A DNA stretch of 64,000 nt from Pseudomonas gingeri (GTDB taxonomy: Bacteria > Pseudomonadota > Gammaproteobacteria > Pseudomonadales > Pseudomonadaceae): assembly GCF_013385635.1 (NCBI RefSeq), contig NZ_JACAPR010000019.1, positions 1 through 64,000 on the forward strand. Direction: 5' to 3'. Position 1 is the stretch's first letter, and the number at the start of each line of letters is the position of its first letter. The notes below the pieces were generated by a model, which was given only the letters and a program-made list of their open reading frames with translations, was not told where the DNA came from and made no database searches. Below are positions 15,403 through 25,500 of the stretch, piece after piece. The translations under genes were made by a program, and so were the position numbers.

Positions 15403-17336
15403 GGGTGACCTCCGCCCATGGCCTGCCAGCGAATCTCGCCTGCACGCAAGGACGCCTCCTGCGCACGGCTGACCTGTCCGCAAAAGACCTGGACCGCCGC
15501 GACAATGCCTGCGGCGTCCAGGCCGCAGGCACCGAGCAACTGTTCCGGGGTGCCATGCTCGATGAACTGATCGTCGAAACCCAGTTGCAGCAGCTTGTGC
15601 GACACCACCGAAGCGGCCAGGTGTTCGAGACAGGCGCTGCCGGCACCACCTTTCACACAGCCTTCCTCAACCGTCACCAGCAGGTCGTGACTGCCGGCCA
15701 GGCTTTCTATCAGGTCGACATCCAGGGGCTTGACGTAACGCATGTTGGCCACCGTCGCGTCCAGGACCTCGGCGGCGCCCAGGCTGGGCAACAGCATGGA
15801 ACCAAAGGCGAGAATGGCGATTCGCAAACCCTGGGTCCGGGTCGATTGCCGACGGATTTCACCACGGCCCAGGGGCATGGCGTTCAGCTCGACCAGCGTC
15901 GCGGCGCCGCTACCGGCACCACGCGGATAACGTACCGCCACGGGGCCGTTCTGCTGCAGGGCGGTGTGCAGCATCTGCCGGCATTCGTTTTCGTCCGCCG
16001 GGGCCATGATCACCAGGTTGGGCACGCAGCGCAGGTAAGCGATATCGAACGCCCCGGTGTGGGTGGCGCCGTCGGCCCCGACAATCCCGGCGCGGTCGAT
16101 GGCGAGCAGTACCGGCAGATTCTGCAGGGCGATATCGTGGATCAACTGGTCGTAGGCGCGCTGGAGGAAGGTCGAGTAGATGGCGACCACCGGTTTCAGG
16201 CCTTCGGTCGCCAGGCCCGCGGCAAAGGTCAGGGCGTGCTGCTCGGCGATGCCGACATCGAAGTAACGGTCGGGGAAACGCCGCTCGAACTCCACCAGCC
16301 CCGAACCTTCACGCATGGCCGGGGTGATCGCGACGACGCGCGGGTCGAGCGCGGCCTCATCGCACAGCCAGTTGCCGAAGACCTGGGTGTAGCTCTGGCG
16401 GCCGGGTATTGCCGGCTGGATACCCTGCTCCGGATTGAACTTCCCGGGCCCGTGGTACAGCACCGGATCGCTGGCCGCCGGGCTGTAGCCGTGGCCCTTT
16501 TCGGTGACGATATGCAGCAACTGCGGGCCGCGCCGGCTTTTCAGGGCCTGCAACGCCGGAATCAGCTCGCCCAGATCATGCCCGTCGACGGGACCGGTGT
16601 AATCGAAGCCCAGGGCCTCGAACAGCGTCGCCGACAATTTCTGCCCGGTGAGCTGTGCTAAGAATGCGGGGACGGACCCTTCGCCTGCCGCCGTTTCCTC
16701 GCGCAGGATGCGCTTGATGGCGGCCCTGGCCGAAGACGTGCAGCGATGGGCGGTGAGTCTTCCCAGGTAGTGGCGCAACGCGCCGACGGCGGGGGAGATC
16801 GACATATCGTTGTCGTTGAGGATCACCAGGAACGGCAGGTCCTGATGCAGGCCGGCGTTGTTCATGGCCTCGTAGGCCATGCCGCCGCTCAGGGCGCCGT
16901 CGCCGATGACCGCGATGCCATGCCGGTGCTCGCCTTTGTTGCGTGCCCCCAGGGCCATGCCCAGGGCCGCGGAAATCGAAGTGCTGGAGTGAGCGGTGCC
17001 GAAGGTGTCGTACTCGGACTCCTGGCGTCGGGGAAAACCGGATATCCCGCCCAGTTGGCGAATGCCTGCCATGGCCTCGCGGCGCCCGGTGAGGATCTTG
17101 TGCGGGTAGGACTGGTGCCCGACATCCCAGACGATCCGGTCATGGGGGGTGTCGAACACATAGTGCAGGGCAATGGCCAGTTCCACGGTGCCCAGGTTGG
17201 CCGACAGATGCCCGCCGGTTCGTGAAACGCTGTGCAGGATAAAGGCTCGCAGCTCATCGGCGACTGTCGACAGCGCCCTGGGATGCAGTGCCCGTAAATC
17301 GTCCGGGCTGTCGATGGTGTTCAGTAGCTCGAACAT
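15399..17336 (-). CDS. dxs: 1-deoxy-D-xylulose 5-phosphate synthase (cluster copy)
   Basis: This 645-residue thiamine-diphosphate enzyme condenses pyruvate and glyceraldehyde 3-phosphate, the rate-setting first MEP step. Motifs include GHQSYPHKILTGR, the thiamine-binding GDGALSGGMAYEAMNNAG (near residue 150), DVGIAEQHALTFAAG with the catalytic glutamate, and a C-terminal transketolase domain. ATG 17336 follows GGAGGAG and gives the family N-terminus MFELLNTIDSPDDL; upstream frame is non-homologous. GALSGG is a slight departure from the GAMTAG more usual in housekeeping DXS, as I recall it. A second dxs raises flux into the pathway in engineered and natural terpene systems. Confidence 0.93.
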   Translation of the reverse strand: MFELLNTIDSPDDLRALHPRALSTVADELRAFILHSVSRTGGHLSANLGTVELAIALHYVFDTPHDRIVWDVGHQSYPHKILTGRREAMAGIRQLGGISGFPRRQESEYDTFGTAHSSTSISAALGMALGARNKGEHRHGIAVIGDGALSGGMAYEAMNNAGLHQDLPFLVILNDNDMSISPAVGALRHYLGRLTAHRCTSSARAAIKRILREETAAGEGSVPAFLAQLTGQKLSATLFEALGFDYTGPVDGHDLGELIPALQALKSRRGPQLLHIVTEKGHGYSPAASDPVLYHGPGKFNPEQGIQPAIPGRQSYTQVFGNWLCDEAALDPRVVAITPAMREGSGLVEFERRFPDRYFDVGIAEQHALTFAAGLATEGLKPVVAIYSTFLQRAYDQLIHDIALQNLPVLLAIDRAGIVGADGATHTGAFDIAYLRCVPNLVIMAPADENECRQMLHTALQQNGPVAVRYPRGAGSGAATLVELNAMPLGRGEIRRQSTRTQGLRIAILAFGSMLLPSLGAAEVLDATVANMRYVKPLDVDLIESLAGSHDLLVTVEEGCVKGGAGSACLEHLAASVVSHKLLQLGFDDQFIEHGTPEQLLGACGLDAAGIVAAVQVFCGQVSRAQEASLRAGEIRWQAMGGGHP

Positions 17337-17442
17337 GTCATGCTCCTCCGTCCCTGGGTCGCCCCGGCAATACCCGGGGTGGGCGCGATCGGCAACAAGG
17401 TCGCCCACGCGTCGTGCGCGTAACGTTTCATGAACGGGATCT
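17337..17442 (-). promoter_or_regulatory. idi-dxs spacer with hairpin
   Basis: This is the only sizeable gap in the terpene operon (106 bp). It contains CCCCGG-CAATAC-CCGGGG near 17372-17390, a short GC hairpin that could attenuate or stabilise the transcript. A 36-residue frame from ATG 17431 to 17321 runs through it and overlaps dxs, but lacks a good ribosome site. Confidence 0.3.
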
Positions 17443-18009
17443 CTAGAGTGCCAGATGACTGGTCGAGGGGAGCGTGACCGCCAGCTTTTGCCAGGTGCGC
17501 AGGCTCGCGAGGGTGTAGGTGTCGAAGATCCTGCGGAACCAGACCGTGTACCGCTCCGGGGCGGCGGCAATGCAATGCGGAATCTCGGAGAGGGTCATCC
17601 ACTCCCAGGACAGGGCTTCATCGGGATTGGCTACGGGCAGAGCATCGCTGATGCCGACGAACAGATGGTCGAATTCATGTTCGATCAGATCGTTCGAGAC
17701 CTGTTCCCGATAGAGCAGGGACGCCACTTTCTTCAGCGGGCAGGCCAGGCCCATTTCCTCGAACAGGCGTCGCTGCGCGGCGGCATGGGTCTGTTCGCCG
17801 ACGCGCGGATGGCCGCAGCAGGTGTTGGTCCACAGGCCTTGCGAATGGTATTTGCCGAGGGCCCGTTGCTGCAGCAGCAAGCGATCGTAGCCGTCGAAGA
17901 TGAAGATCGAGAAGGCCCGATGTCGCAAGCCTTGTTGATGGATGAACAGCTTGTGCGCACTGCCGGTTTCGCAATCATCCTCATCGACCAGAATGAGGGT
18001 TTCTTCCAT
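17443..18009 (-). CDS. idi: Type I isopentenyl-diphosphate delta-isomerase
   Basis: This 188-residue Nudix-fold enzyme interconverts IPP and DMAPP. The catalytic cysteine lies in WTNTCCGHPR near residue 65, the Nudix-like helix in AAAQRRLFEEMG, and a metal/catalytic glutamate in IEHEFDHLF. ATG 18009 follows GGAG. Pseudomonads do not generally need or carry idi because the MEP pathway makes both isomers. Its presence beside dxs, ispH and terpene synthases therefore points to a specialised cluster. It is the first gene of the minus-strand operon and is divergent from the mux efflux operon. Confidence 0.93.
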   Translation of the reverse strand: MEETLILVDEDDCETGSAHKLFIHQQGLRHRAFSIFIFDGYDRLLLQQRALGKYHSQGLWTNTCCGHPRVGEQTHAAAQRRLFEEMGLACPLKKVASLLYREQVSNDLIEHEFDHLFVGISDALPVANPDEALSWEWMTLSEIPHCIAAAPERYTVWFRRIFDTYTLASLRTWQKLAVTLPSTSHLAL

Positions 18010-18315
18010 GACGCGGACTCCATGATGTCTTTGTCACTGGACGGAACTGCAGACCAGAATACGTGGGGGGGAACCTCGGTTGTCTTGCAACCGTACCCTT
18101 AGACAGTAGATCGCGTCTGCCCAAGCGCAAGGGCAGACGGACATTCGGCCTGGCCGTTCGTCACTTCCTTGACTGACAAGAGTTTCACGATCCCCATCGC
18201 CGGCAGAAAGCTGCCGTTCAGGTTCATGGGTGCAACCTCGATAGCAGACTAACCTTCAGTGCATCGGGGTGGTGTCCGCTGCGCAGGCGCCAGCGAGGCC
18301 CCCGGGGAGACAAGA
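18010..18315. promoter_or_regulatory. idi-muxA divergent control region
   Basis: This 306-bp non-coding gap should hold promoters for both the terpene operon and the efflux operon. The clearest structure is a perfect 9-bp inverted repeat, CGTCTGCCC (18114-18122) and GGGCAGACG (18131-18139), with an 8-nt spacer AAGCGCAA. It could be an operator or a hairpin. No promoter hexamers stood out. Confidence 0.45.
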
Positions 18316-19437
18316 GTGAAGAGCAGCAAGGGAACCTGGATTTTGCTGGTCGTCGTGGCGCTCGCGCTCCTGGCAGGCGGTTGGGCGCTTTATCACGGTT
18401 TGCACACGCCCAGGGGCAAACCTCCGTCGCCGGGCGATCCGGTGACGGCCGTCGCCGTCAAGCTGATGGACGTCCCGGTGTATATCGACGCCCTGGGTAC
18501 GGTGACGCCGACGCGCAGTGTGACGGTGGTCAGCCAGGTATCCGGGATCCTCGCCTCGGTTGACTTCAAGGAAGGCCAGCGGGTCTCCAAGGACCAGGTG
18601 GTGGCGCGCATCGATGACCGCGCACTGAAGGCTCAACTGGCGCAGGCCAGGGGCGTCCTGGCCCACGACCAGGCGGTGCTGGTCAATGCCCAGCGCGACC
18701 TCGCGCGTTTTCGCGAACTGATCAAGGTCGGTTCGGTCAGCCAGCAGACCCTCGATACCCAGGTCGCCACGGTCCAGGAACAACAGGGCACGGTGGCCGC
18801 GGATGACGGCGCGGTGCAGAACCTGCAAGTGCAACTGGGCTACTGCACCATCACCTCGCCGGTCGATGGCATCGTCGGCCTGCGCCTGGTGGACCCCGGC
18901 AACTTCGTCACCGCCGGCAGCACCACGGGTATCGCGGTGATCACCCAGATGAACCCGGCGACGGTGGTCTTCGCGGTGCCTGAAGACGATCTTGGCGCCA
19001 TTGACCAGGCCATGGCCAAGGGCACGGTCCAGGTACTGGCCTACGACCGCAACAAGCACGACCTGCTGGCCAGCGGCACCTTGCTGGCCCTGGACAACCA
19101 AGTCGATACCAGCACCGGTACCGTCAGGGTCAAGGCGCAGTTCGACGATGCGGGACACGCGCTGTTTCCCAACCAGTTCGTCAATGCCCGGCTCAAGGCC
19201 GACACCCTGCGACAGGTGGCGGTGGTGCCGACCCTGGCGATCCAGCACGGCAGCAAGGGCGATTTCGTCTTTGTGGTGCAGGGCAACAAGGCCAGCCTGC
19301 GCACGATCAAGAGCGGGCCCATCAGTGGCGACCTCACGGCGGTCCTGGAAAACGGCGTGAAAGCCGGCGAGCAGGTAATTACCGAAGGCGCGGACAAACT
19401 GGACAACGGCTCCACGGTGAAGGTGGTCGGCCAGTGA
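18316..19437 (+). CDS. muxA: RND efflux periplasmic adaptor (MuxA/MdtA-like)
   Basis: This membrane-fusion protein of about 373 residues links the inner-membrane RND pumps to the outer-membrane channel. An N-terminal hydrophobic anchor (WILLVVVALALLAGGWAL) precedes a barrel-sandwich/lipoyl segment (VVSQVSGILASVDFKEGQRV), an alpha-helical hairpin rich in alanine and glutamine, and a beta-barrel. GTG 18316 after GGGGAGA is preferred, since residues upstream from ATG 18259 look non-coding. Gene order adaptor-RND-RND-channel matches muxABC-opmB of P. aeruginosa and mdtABC of E. coli. Substrates there include novobiocin and macrolides, among others. Confidence 0.85.
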   Translation: MKSSKGTWILLVVVALALLAGGWALYHGLHTPRGKPPSPGDPVTAVAVKLMDVPVYIDALGTVTPTRSVTVVSQVSGILASVDFKEGQRVSKDQVVARIDDRALKAQLAQARGVLAHDQAVLVNAQRDLARFRELIKVGSVSQQTLDTQVATVQEQQGTVAADDGAVQNLQVQLGYCTITSPVDGIVGLRLVDPGNFVTAGSTTGIAVITQMNPATVVFAVPEDDLGAIDQAMAKGTVQVLAYDRNKHDLLASGTLLALDNQVDTSTGTVRVKAQFDDAGHALFPNQFVNARLKADTLRQVAVVPTLAIQHGSKGDFVFVVQGNKASLRTIKSGPISGDLTAVLENGVKAGEQVITEGADKLDNGSTVKVVGQ

Positions 19438-19447
19438 GGGTTTGTCC

Positions 19448-22400
19448 ATGAACATCTCACGTCCCTTTATCGAACGCCCCATCGCGACCACGCTGCTGAT
19501 GGTTGCCGTTTTCCTCATCGGACTGCTCGGCTACCACTTCCTGTCGGTCTCGGCGTTGCCGGAAGTCGATTACCCGACCATTCAGGTCTTCACCCAATAC
19601 CCGGGCGCCAGCCCGGATGTGATCAGTTCCTCGATCACCGCACCGCTGGAGCGCCAGTTCGGCGAAATGCCCGGCCTCAAATCGATGAGTTCCACCAGCT
19701 CCGACGGCGCCTCGGTGATTACCCTGCAATTCGACCTGGCGCTGTCGCTGGATATCGCCGAACAGGAAGTGCAGGCCTCGATCAACGCCGCCGGCACTTT
19801 CCTGCCGGCCAACCTGCCGTATCCGCCGGTGTACAGCAAGGTCAACCCGGCCGATGCACCGGTGCTGACGTTGTCGCTGACCTCCGATGTCCTGCCGCTG
19901 ACCAGGATCGAAGACCTGGCCGATACCCGCCTGGCCCAGAAGATCTCGCAGATTTCCGGCGTCGGGCTGGTCACCATCAGCGGCGGCCAGCGTCCGGCGG
20001 TGCGGATCGAAGCCAATACGTCGGCACTGAACAGCCTTGGCCTGTCTCTGGAGGATCTGCGCGGTTCTCTCGGCACGGCCAACGTCAACCAGGCCAAGGG
20101 CAATATCGACGGCAAGTTCCAGGCGTTCTCCATCGGTGCCAATGACCAGTTGCAGTCAGCCGACGAATACCGCGACCTGGTAATCGGCTACAAGAATGGC
20201 GCGCCGATCCGCCTGGCGCAGATCGCCAGTTCGGTGCAGGGCGCGGAAAACCCCCGGCAGGCGGCCTGGACCAACGATATGCCGTCGATCGTACTGAACA
20301 TCCAACGCCAGCCGGGAGCGAACGTGATCCAGGTGGTCGACCGGGTCCGGCAACTGTTGCCCAAGCTGCGCGCCAGCCTGCCGGGCACCCTGAAAGTCAG
20401 CGTACTGACCGACCGCACCCAGACCATTCGCGCCTCGGTCACCGATGTCCAGTACGAACTGGCGGTCGCGGTAGTGCTGGTGGTGCTGGTGATCTTCCTG
20501 TTCCTGCGCAATGTCCCGGCCACGGTGATTCCCGCCGTCACCGTGCCCCTGACCCTGGTCGGCACCCTGGCGGTGGCCTACGCGCTGGGTTTTTCCCTGA
20601 ACAACCTGACGCTGATGGCGCTGACCATCGCCATCGGCTTCGTGGTCGACGACGCCATCGTCATGATCGAGAACATCACCCGTTACCTGGAGGCGGGCGA
20701 CACGCCGTTGCAGGCGGCGCTCAAGGGCTCGGCGCAGATCGGCTTCACCATCGTCTCGCTGTCGGTGGCACTGATCGCGGTGATGATCCCGCTGCTGTTC
20801 ATGGGCGATGTGGTCGGCCGGCTGTTTCGCGAATTCGCCATGACGGTGGCGGTGACCATCGTGATCTCCGCGGTGATTTCCCTGACCCTGACGCCGATGA
20901 TGTGTTCGCGCATGCTGCGCAACCACCCGGGGGAACGCCGCCCGGACTTTTTCGACCGGATCAACGGGTATTACGTGCGCGGTCTGGACTGGGTATTGCT
21001 GCACCGCACCCTGACCCTGCTGTCCATCGTGTTTACAGCGTTGCTGACCCTGCTGATCATCGTGATCATGCCCAAGGGCTTTTTCCCCGAGCAGGACACC
21101 GGGCTGATCCAGGGGATTTCCCAGGGTTCGCCGACCGTGTCGTTCCAGCAGATGCAGGCGCAGCAGCAGAAGCTGGCCGCGCGCATCCTCAAGGACCCGG
21201 CGGTGGCGAGCCTGTCGTCCTTTGTCGGGATCGACCAGACCAACCCGACCATCAACCAGGGCAACCTGCTGATCAACCTCAAGGACCGCGACCAGCGCGA
21301 TAGTGCCGCGGCGGTGATCCGTCGGCTGTCCGACGCCAATGCCGACGACTCCGGGGTGCGCCTGTACCTGCACAGCGTGCAGGACCTGACGCTCGATGCG
21401 ACGATAGCCACCACCAGTTATCGGCTCGGCTTGCAGGCCACCGACCCGCAAGTGCTGGAGCAATGGACCGCCAAGCTGTTGGCGGCCATCGGCAAGGATC
21501 CGCTGTTCAGCGATGTGCAAAGCCAGGCGCTGCAGTTCGGCAACCAGATCCAGATCACCATCGACCGCGCCACGGCGTCACGGCTGGGGGTGACGCCGCA
21601 GGCCATCGACGACGTGCTGTATGACGCCTTCGGCCAGCGCCAGGTCTCGACCATCTATACCCAGCTCAACCAGTATCACGTGGTGATGGCCAGCGACCGG
21701 CCGCCGCGCAATCTCGCCGACCTGCTGAGCGGGCTGTATGTCACCACCAGCAGCGGTGCGGTCGCGCCCCTGGCGAGCATGGCCACCCAGCAGGTGATCC
21801 GCACGCCGATCACCATCAACCGGCTGGGCCAGTTCCCCTATGCCGACATTTCGTTCAACCTGGCTCCCGGACAGACCCTGGGCGCGGCGGTGACGCGCCT
21901 GGCGCGGATCGAACAGGATGTCGGCCTGCCCGTGACGGTCCAGGCCAATCTCGAAGGCGCGGCGGCGACCTTCCAGTCCTCGCTGTCGAACCAGGTGTTC
22001 CTGGTGCTGGCGGCGATTGTCGTGGTGTATCTGATGCTGGGTATTCTTTACGAAAGCTTCGTGCACCCGGTGACCATCCTCTCGACCCTGCTGTCGGCGG
22101 CCCTGGGTGCCTTGCTGGCCTTGCTGGTGACGGGGACCCAGTTCGACATCATCGGCCTGATCGGCATCGTCCTGCTGATCGGTATCGTCATGAAGAACGG
22201 CATCATGATGGTCGACTTTGCCCTGGAATTGCAGCGCAAGGAGGGCCTGGATCCGGTGGCGGCGATCCGCCAGGCGGCGGAACTGCGTTTCCGGCCGATC
22301 CTGATGACGTCCATGGCGTCGTTGTTCGGTGCGGTACCGCTGGCCCTGGGCAGCGGCATCGGTTCGGAACTGCGCCATCCGCTGGGTATCGCGATCATCG

Positions 22401-22513
22401 GCGGACTGCTGCTCAGCCAGTTGCTGACGCTGTTTTCCACACCGGTGATTTTCCTGGCGATGAACCAGTTGGAACGACGCTTCGGCAAGCGCCGTAGCGA
22501 GGCTGAGGGCTGA
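19448..22513 (+). CDS. muxB: RND efflux transporter MuxB (MdtB-like)
   Basis: This 1021-residue RND proton antiporter begins MNISRPFIERPIATTLLMV. It has 12 expected membrane helices in two repeats with large periplasmic loops, and the proton-relay segment GFVVDDAIVMIENITRY. The segment GIVLLIGIVMKNGIMMVDFAL is typical of the MdtB/MdtC branch. ATG 19448 is chosen because GAGGG lies 7 nt upstream; the TTG at 19442 is less likely. It forms a heteromultimeric pump with the next gene, as in MuxBC and MdtBC. The spacing to muxC is only 5 nt. Confidence 0.9.
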   Translation: MNISRPFIERPIATTLLMVAVFLIGLLGYHFLSVSALPEVDYPTIQVFTQYPGASPDVISSSITAPLERQFGEMPGLKSMSSTSSDGASVITLQFDLALSLDIAEQEVQASINAAGTFLPANLPYPPVYSKVNPADAPVLTLSLTSDVLPLTRIEDLADTRLAQKISQISGVGLVTISGGQRPAVRIEANTSALNSLGLSLEDLRGSLGTANVNQAKGNIDGKFQAFSIGANDQLQSADEYRDLVIGYKNGAPIRLAQIASSVQGAENPRQAAWTNDMPSIVLNIQRQPGANVIQVVDRVRQLLPKLRASLPGTLKVSVLTDRTQTIRASVTDVQYELAVAVVLVVLVIFLFLRNVPATVIPAVTVPLTLVGTLAVAYALGFSLNNLTLMALTIAIGFVVDDAIVMIENITRYLEAGDTPLQAALKGSAQIGFTIVSLSVALIAVMIPLLFMGDVVGRLFREFAMTVAVTIVISAVISLTLTPMMCSRMLRNHPGERRPDFFDRINGYYVRGLDWVLLHRTLTLLSIVFTALLTLLIIVIMPKGFFPEQDTGLIQGISQGSPTVSFQQMQAQQQKLAARILKDPAVASLSSFVGIDQTNPTINQGNLLINLKDRDQRDSAAAVIRRLSDANADDSGVRLYLHSVQDLTLDATIATTSYRLGLQATDPQVLEQWTAKLLAAIGKDPLFSDVQSQALQFGNQIQITIDRATASRLGVTPQAIDDVLYDAFGQRQVSTIYTQLNQYHVVMASDRPPRNLADLLSGLYVTTSSGAVAPLASMATQQVIRTPITINRLGQFPYADISFNLAPGQTLGAAVTRLARIEQDVGLPVTVQANLEGAAATFQSSLSNQVFLVLAAIVVVYLMLGILYESFVHPVTILSTLLSAALGALLALLVTGTQFDIIGLIGIVLLIGIVMKNGIMMVDFALELQRKEGLDPVAAIRQAAELRFRPILMTSMASLFGAVPLALGSGIGSELRHPLGIAIIGGLLLSQLLTLFSTPVIFLAMNQLERRFGKRRSEAEG

Positions 22514-22518
22514 TCGCC

Positions 22519-25500
22519 ATGAATATCAGCGCGCCCTTTATCCAGCGTCCGATTGCCACCACCTTGCTGGCGGTCGGTCTGGCCTTGTTCGGCCTGTTGG
22601 CGTTCCTGTTGTTGCCGGTGGCGCCGCTGCCGGAAGTGGATTTCCCGACCATCAGCGTCCGTGCCTCGCTGCCCGGGGCCGATCCGAATACCGTCGCCAC
22701 TTCGGTGGCGACCCCGCTGGAGCGGCAGTTCGGGCAGATCGCCGGGGTGACCCAGATGACCTCGTCGAGCAACCTCGGCTCGACCCGTATCAACCTGCAG
22801 TTCGACCTCAGTCGCAATATCGACGGCGCCGCCCGCGACGTCCAGGCCGCCATCAACGCCGCGCGCAGCAGCCTGCCCAGCGATCTGTCGGGTAATCCGA
22901 CCTATCGCAAGGTCAATCCGGCCGACTCGCCGATCATGATCATCAGCCTGACCTCCGACAGTGCGACGCCGGGCCAGATGTATGACGTGGCCTCGACCCT
23001 GCTGGAGCAGAAACTGCTGCAGACCAGCGGCGTCGGCGATGTCACCGTCGGCGGCGGCGCGCTGCCGGCGGTGCGCATCGAACTCAACCCGGACCGCCTC
23101 AACCATTACGGCGTCAGCCTGGAGCAGGTGCGCGGGGCGATCACGGCGTCAAACTCGAACCTGCCCAAGGGCGCGCTGGCCATCGGCAACCAGTCCTATG
23201 GCATCGGCGCCAACGACATGCTGTTCAAGCCCGAGGACTACGCGCCGCTGGTGGTCAGGCAGAACAACGGCGACGTGGTGCATATCGCCGACCTCGGTTA
23301 TGTCCACGAGGACGTCGAGGACCTGCGCAACTTCGGCTTGTCCAACGGCCGGCCGGCGGTGCTGCTGGTGGTGTTCAAGCAGCCGGGGGCCAACGTCATC
23401 GAGACGGTGGATGCGGTCAAGGCCGCGCTGCCGTTCCTGCAGGAGTCGATCCCGGCTTCGATCAGGCTGAATATCCTGCTGGATCGCACCACCACCATCC
23501 GCGCCTCGTTGCACGATGTGGAAATCAGCCTGCTGGCATCGATCTTCCTGGTGACCCTGGTGACCTTCGGCTTCTTTCGCGACTGGCGCAGCACCCTGGT
23601 GCCGGCCATTGTCGTGCCGCTGTCGCTACTGGGCACCTTCGGCGCCATGTATTTCCTCGGCTACAGCCTGAACAACCTGTCGCTGATGGCGCTGACCATT
23701 TCCACCGGTTTCGTGGTGGATGATGCCATCGTCATCGTGGAAAACATCATGCGTCACCTCGAACGCGGCGAGAGTCGCCTGCAGGCGGCGCTGGCCGGGA
23801 CGCGGGAGGTCAGTTTCACCGTGCTGAGCATCAGTGTCTCGCTGATCGCGGTGTTTATCCCGTTGCTGATGATGGGCGGGATCGTCGGGCGCCTGTTCCG
23901 CGAGTTCTCCATCACGCTGTCGGTGGCGATCCTGATTTCCATGCTGATCTCCCTGACCGTGACGCCGATGCTGTCCAGCGTGCTGCTGCGGCCGAAACAG
24001 GCTACGGGGATGGATCACGAATACCCGGATTCGAGCTTCCACCGCTTCTACAGCCGGACCCTGGGCTGGGTGATCGGACATCCGGCCCTGATGGGTTTGC
24101 TGACGGTGCTGGTGATCGTGTTTGCCGGCGTGCTCTATGTGCTGGTGCCCAAAGGGTTCTTTCCCCAGGAGGACACCGGGCGCTTGCAGGGCAGCATCAT
24201 CGCGCCTCAGAGCATTTCCTACGATGCGATGCAGGCGGCTTTCAGCAAGATCAACCAGACTGCCTCGCACAACCCGAATGTGCAGACCGTCGGTGGTTTT
24301 ATCGGTGGCGGCGGAGGCGGTGGCGGGGCGATCAACAGCGGCCAGCTGTTTATCGCGCTCAAGCCTGTCGGCGAGCGCCAGGACCGCGCCGACCAGGTGA
24401 TCGCGCAGATCCGCAAGGCCCTCGGCGACCTGCCGGGCACCCGCCTGTACCTGCAATCGGCCCAGGACATCACCGTCGGTGGCCGGCAGAGCGGGGCGCA
24501 GTACCAGTACACCCTGACCGCCGATGACCAGGACAGCCTCGACGAGTGGGTGCCCAAGGTCGTCGCGGTGCTGCACACCTTGGCGCAACTGACCGATATC
24601 AACACCGACCAGCAGGACAACAGCCTGCTGGCGAATATCCATATCAACCGCGATACCGCGGCGCGGCTGGGGGTCAATATCGGCAATATCGACCAGACGC
24701 TGTATGACGCCTTCGGCCAGCGTCAGGTCTCGACCATCTACAAGGCGGCCAACCAGTACCATGTGGTGATGGAAGTGGCGCCACCGTACTGGAGCGACCC
24801 GCAGACGCTCAAGTCGATCTATGTACCGACCGGGCCGGCGAGCAGCGGCAAGAACGCAACGGCGACACCGCTGGCGACCGTCAGCCCGACCCTGGTGCCG
24901 CTGGCGGCGCTGTCGGATACCGCTATCCAGCGCACGGCTATTTCCATTGCCCACCAGGGCACGTTCCCCGCGGTGACGGTCTCGTTCAACCTGGCCCCTG
25001 GCGTCTCCATAGGCGAGGCCACCGCCCTGGTGGAGAACGCCGTGGCACAACTGCGCATGCCCGCCAGCGTGCTCGGCCAGTTTGCCGGCACGGCCCAGGT
25101 ATTTCAGTCGTCGGTGGCCAGCGAGCCGTTGCTGATCGTCGCGGCGCTGCTGTCGGTGTACATCGTGCTGGGCATTCTCTACGAGAACCTGATGCATCCG
25201 CTGACCATTCTTTCGACCCTGCCTTCGGCCGGCGTCGGGGCGCTGATCGCCTTGCTGCTGACCGGCACCGAACTGTCGATCATCGCCCTGGTGGGGGTGA
25301 TCCTGCTGATCGGGATCGTCAAGAAGAACGCGATCATGATGATCGACTTCGCCATTACCGAGCGGGTCCAGCACGGGCTCAGTGCCCGCGAGGCCATTCA
25401 CCGGGCGTGCCTGATCCGCTTCCGACCGATCATGATGACCACCCTGGCGGCCATCCTCGGCGCTTTGCCGCTGGTACTGGGCAGCGGCTACGGCTCGGAG

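Noticed and set aside
17321..17431. 36-residue leader-like frame before dxs
   Set aside because: No good ribosome site and it runs into dxs; composition matches a random frame. Kept only as a remark on the spacer.
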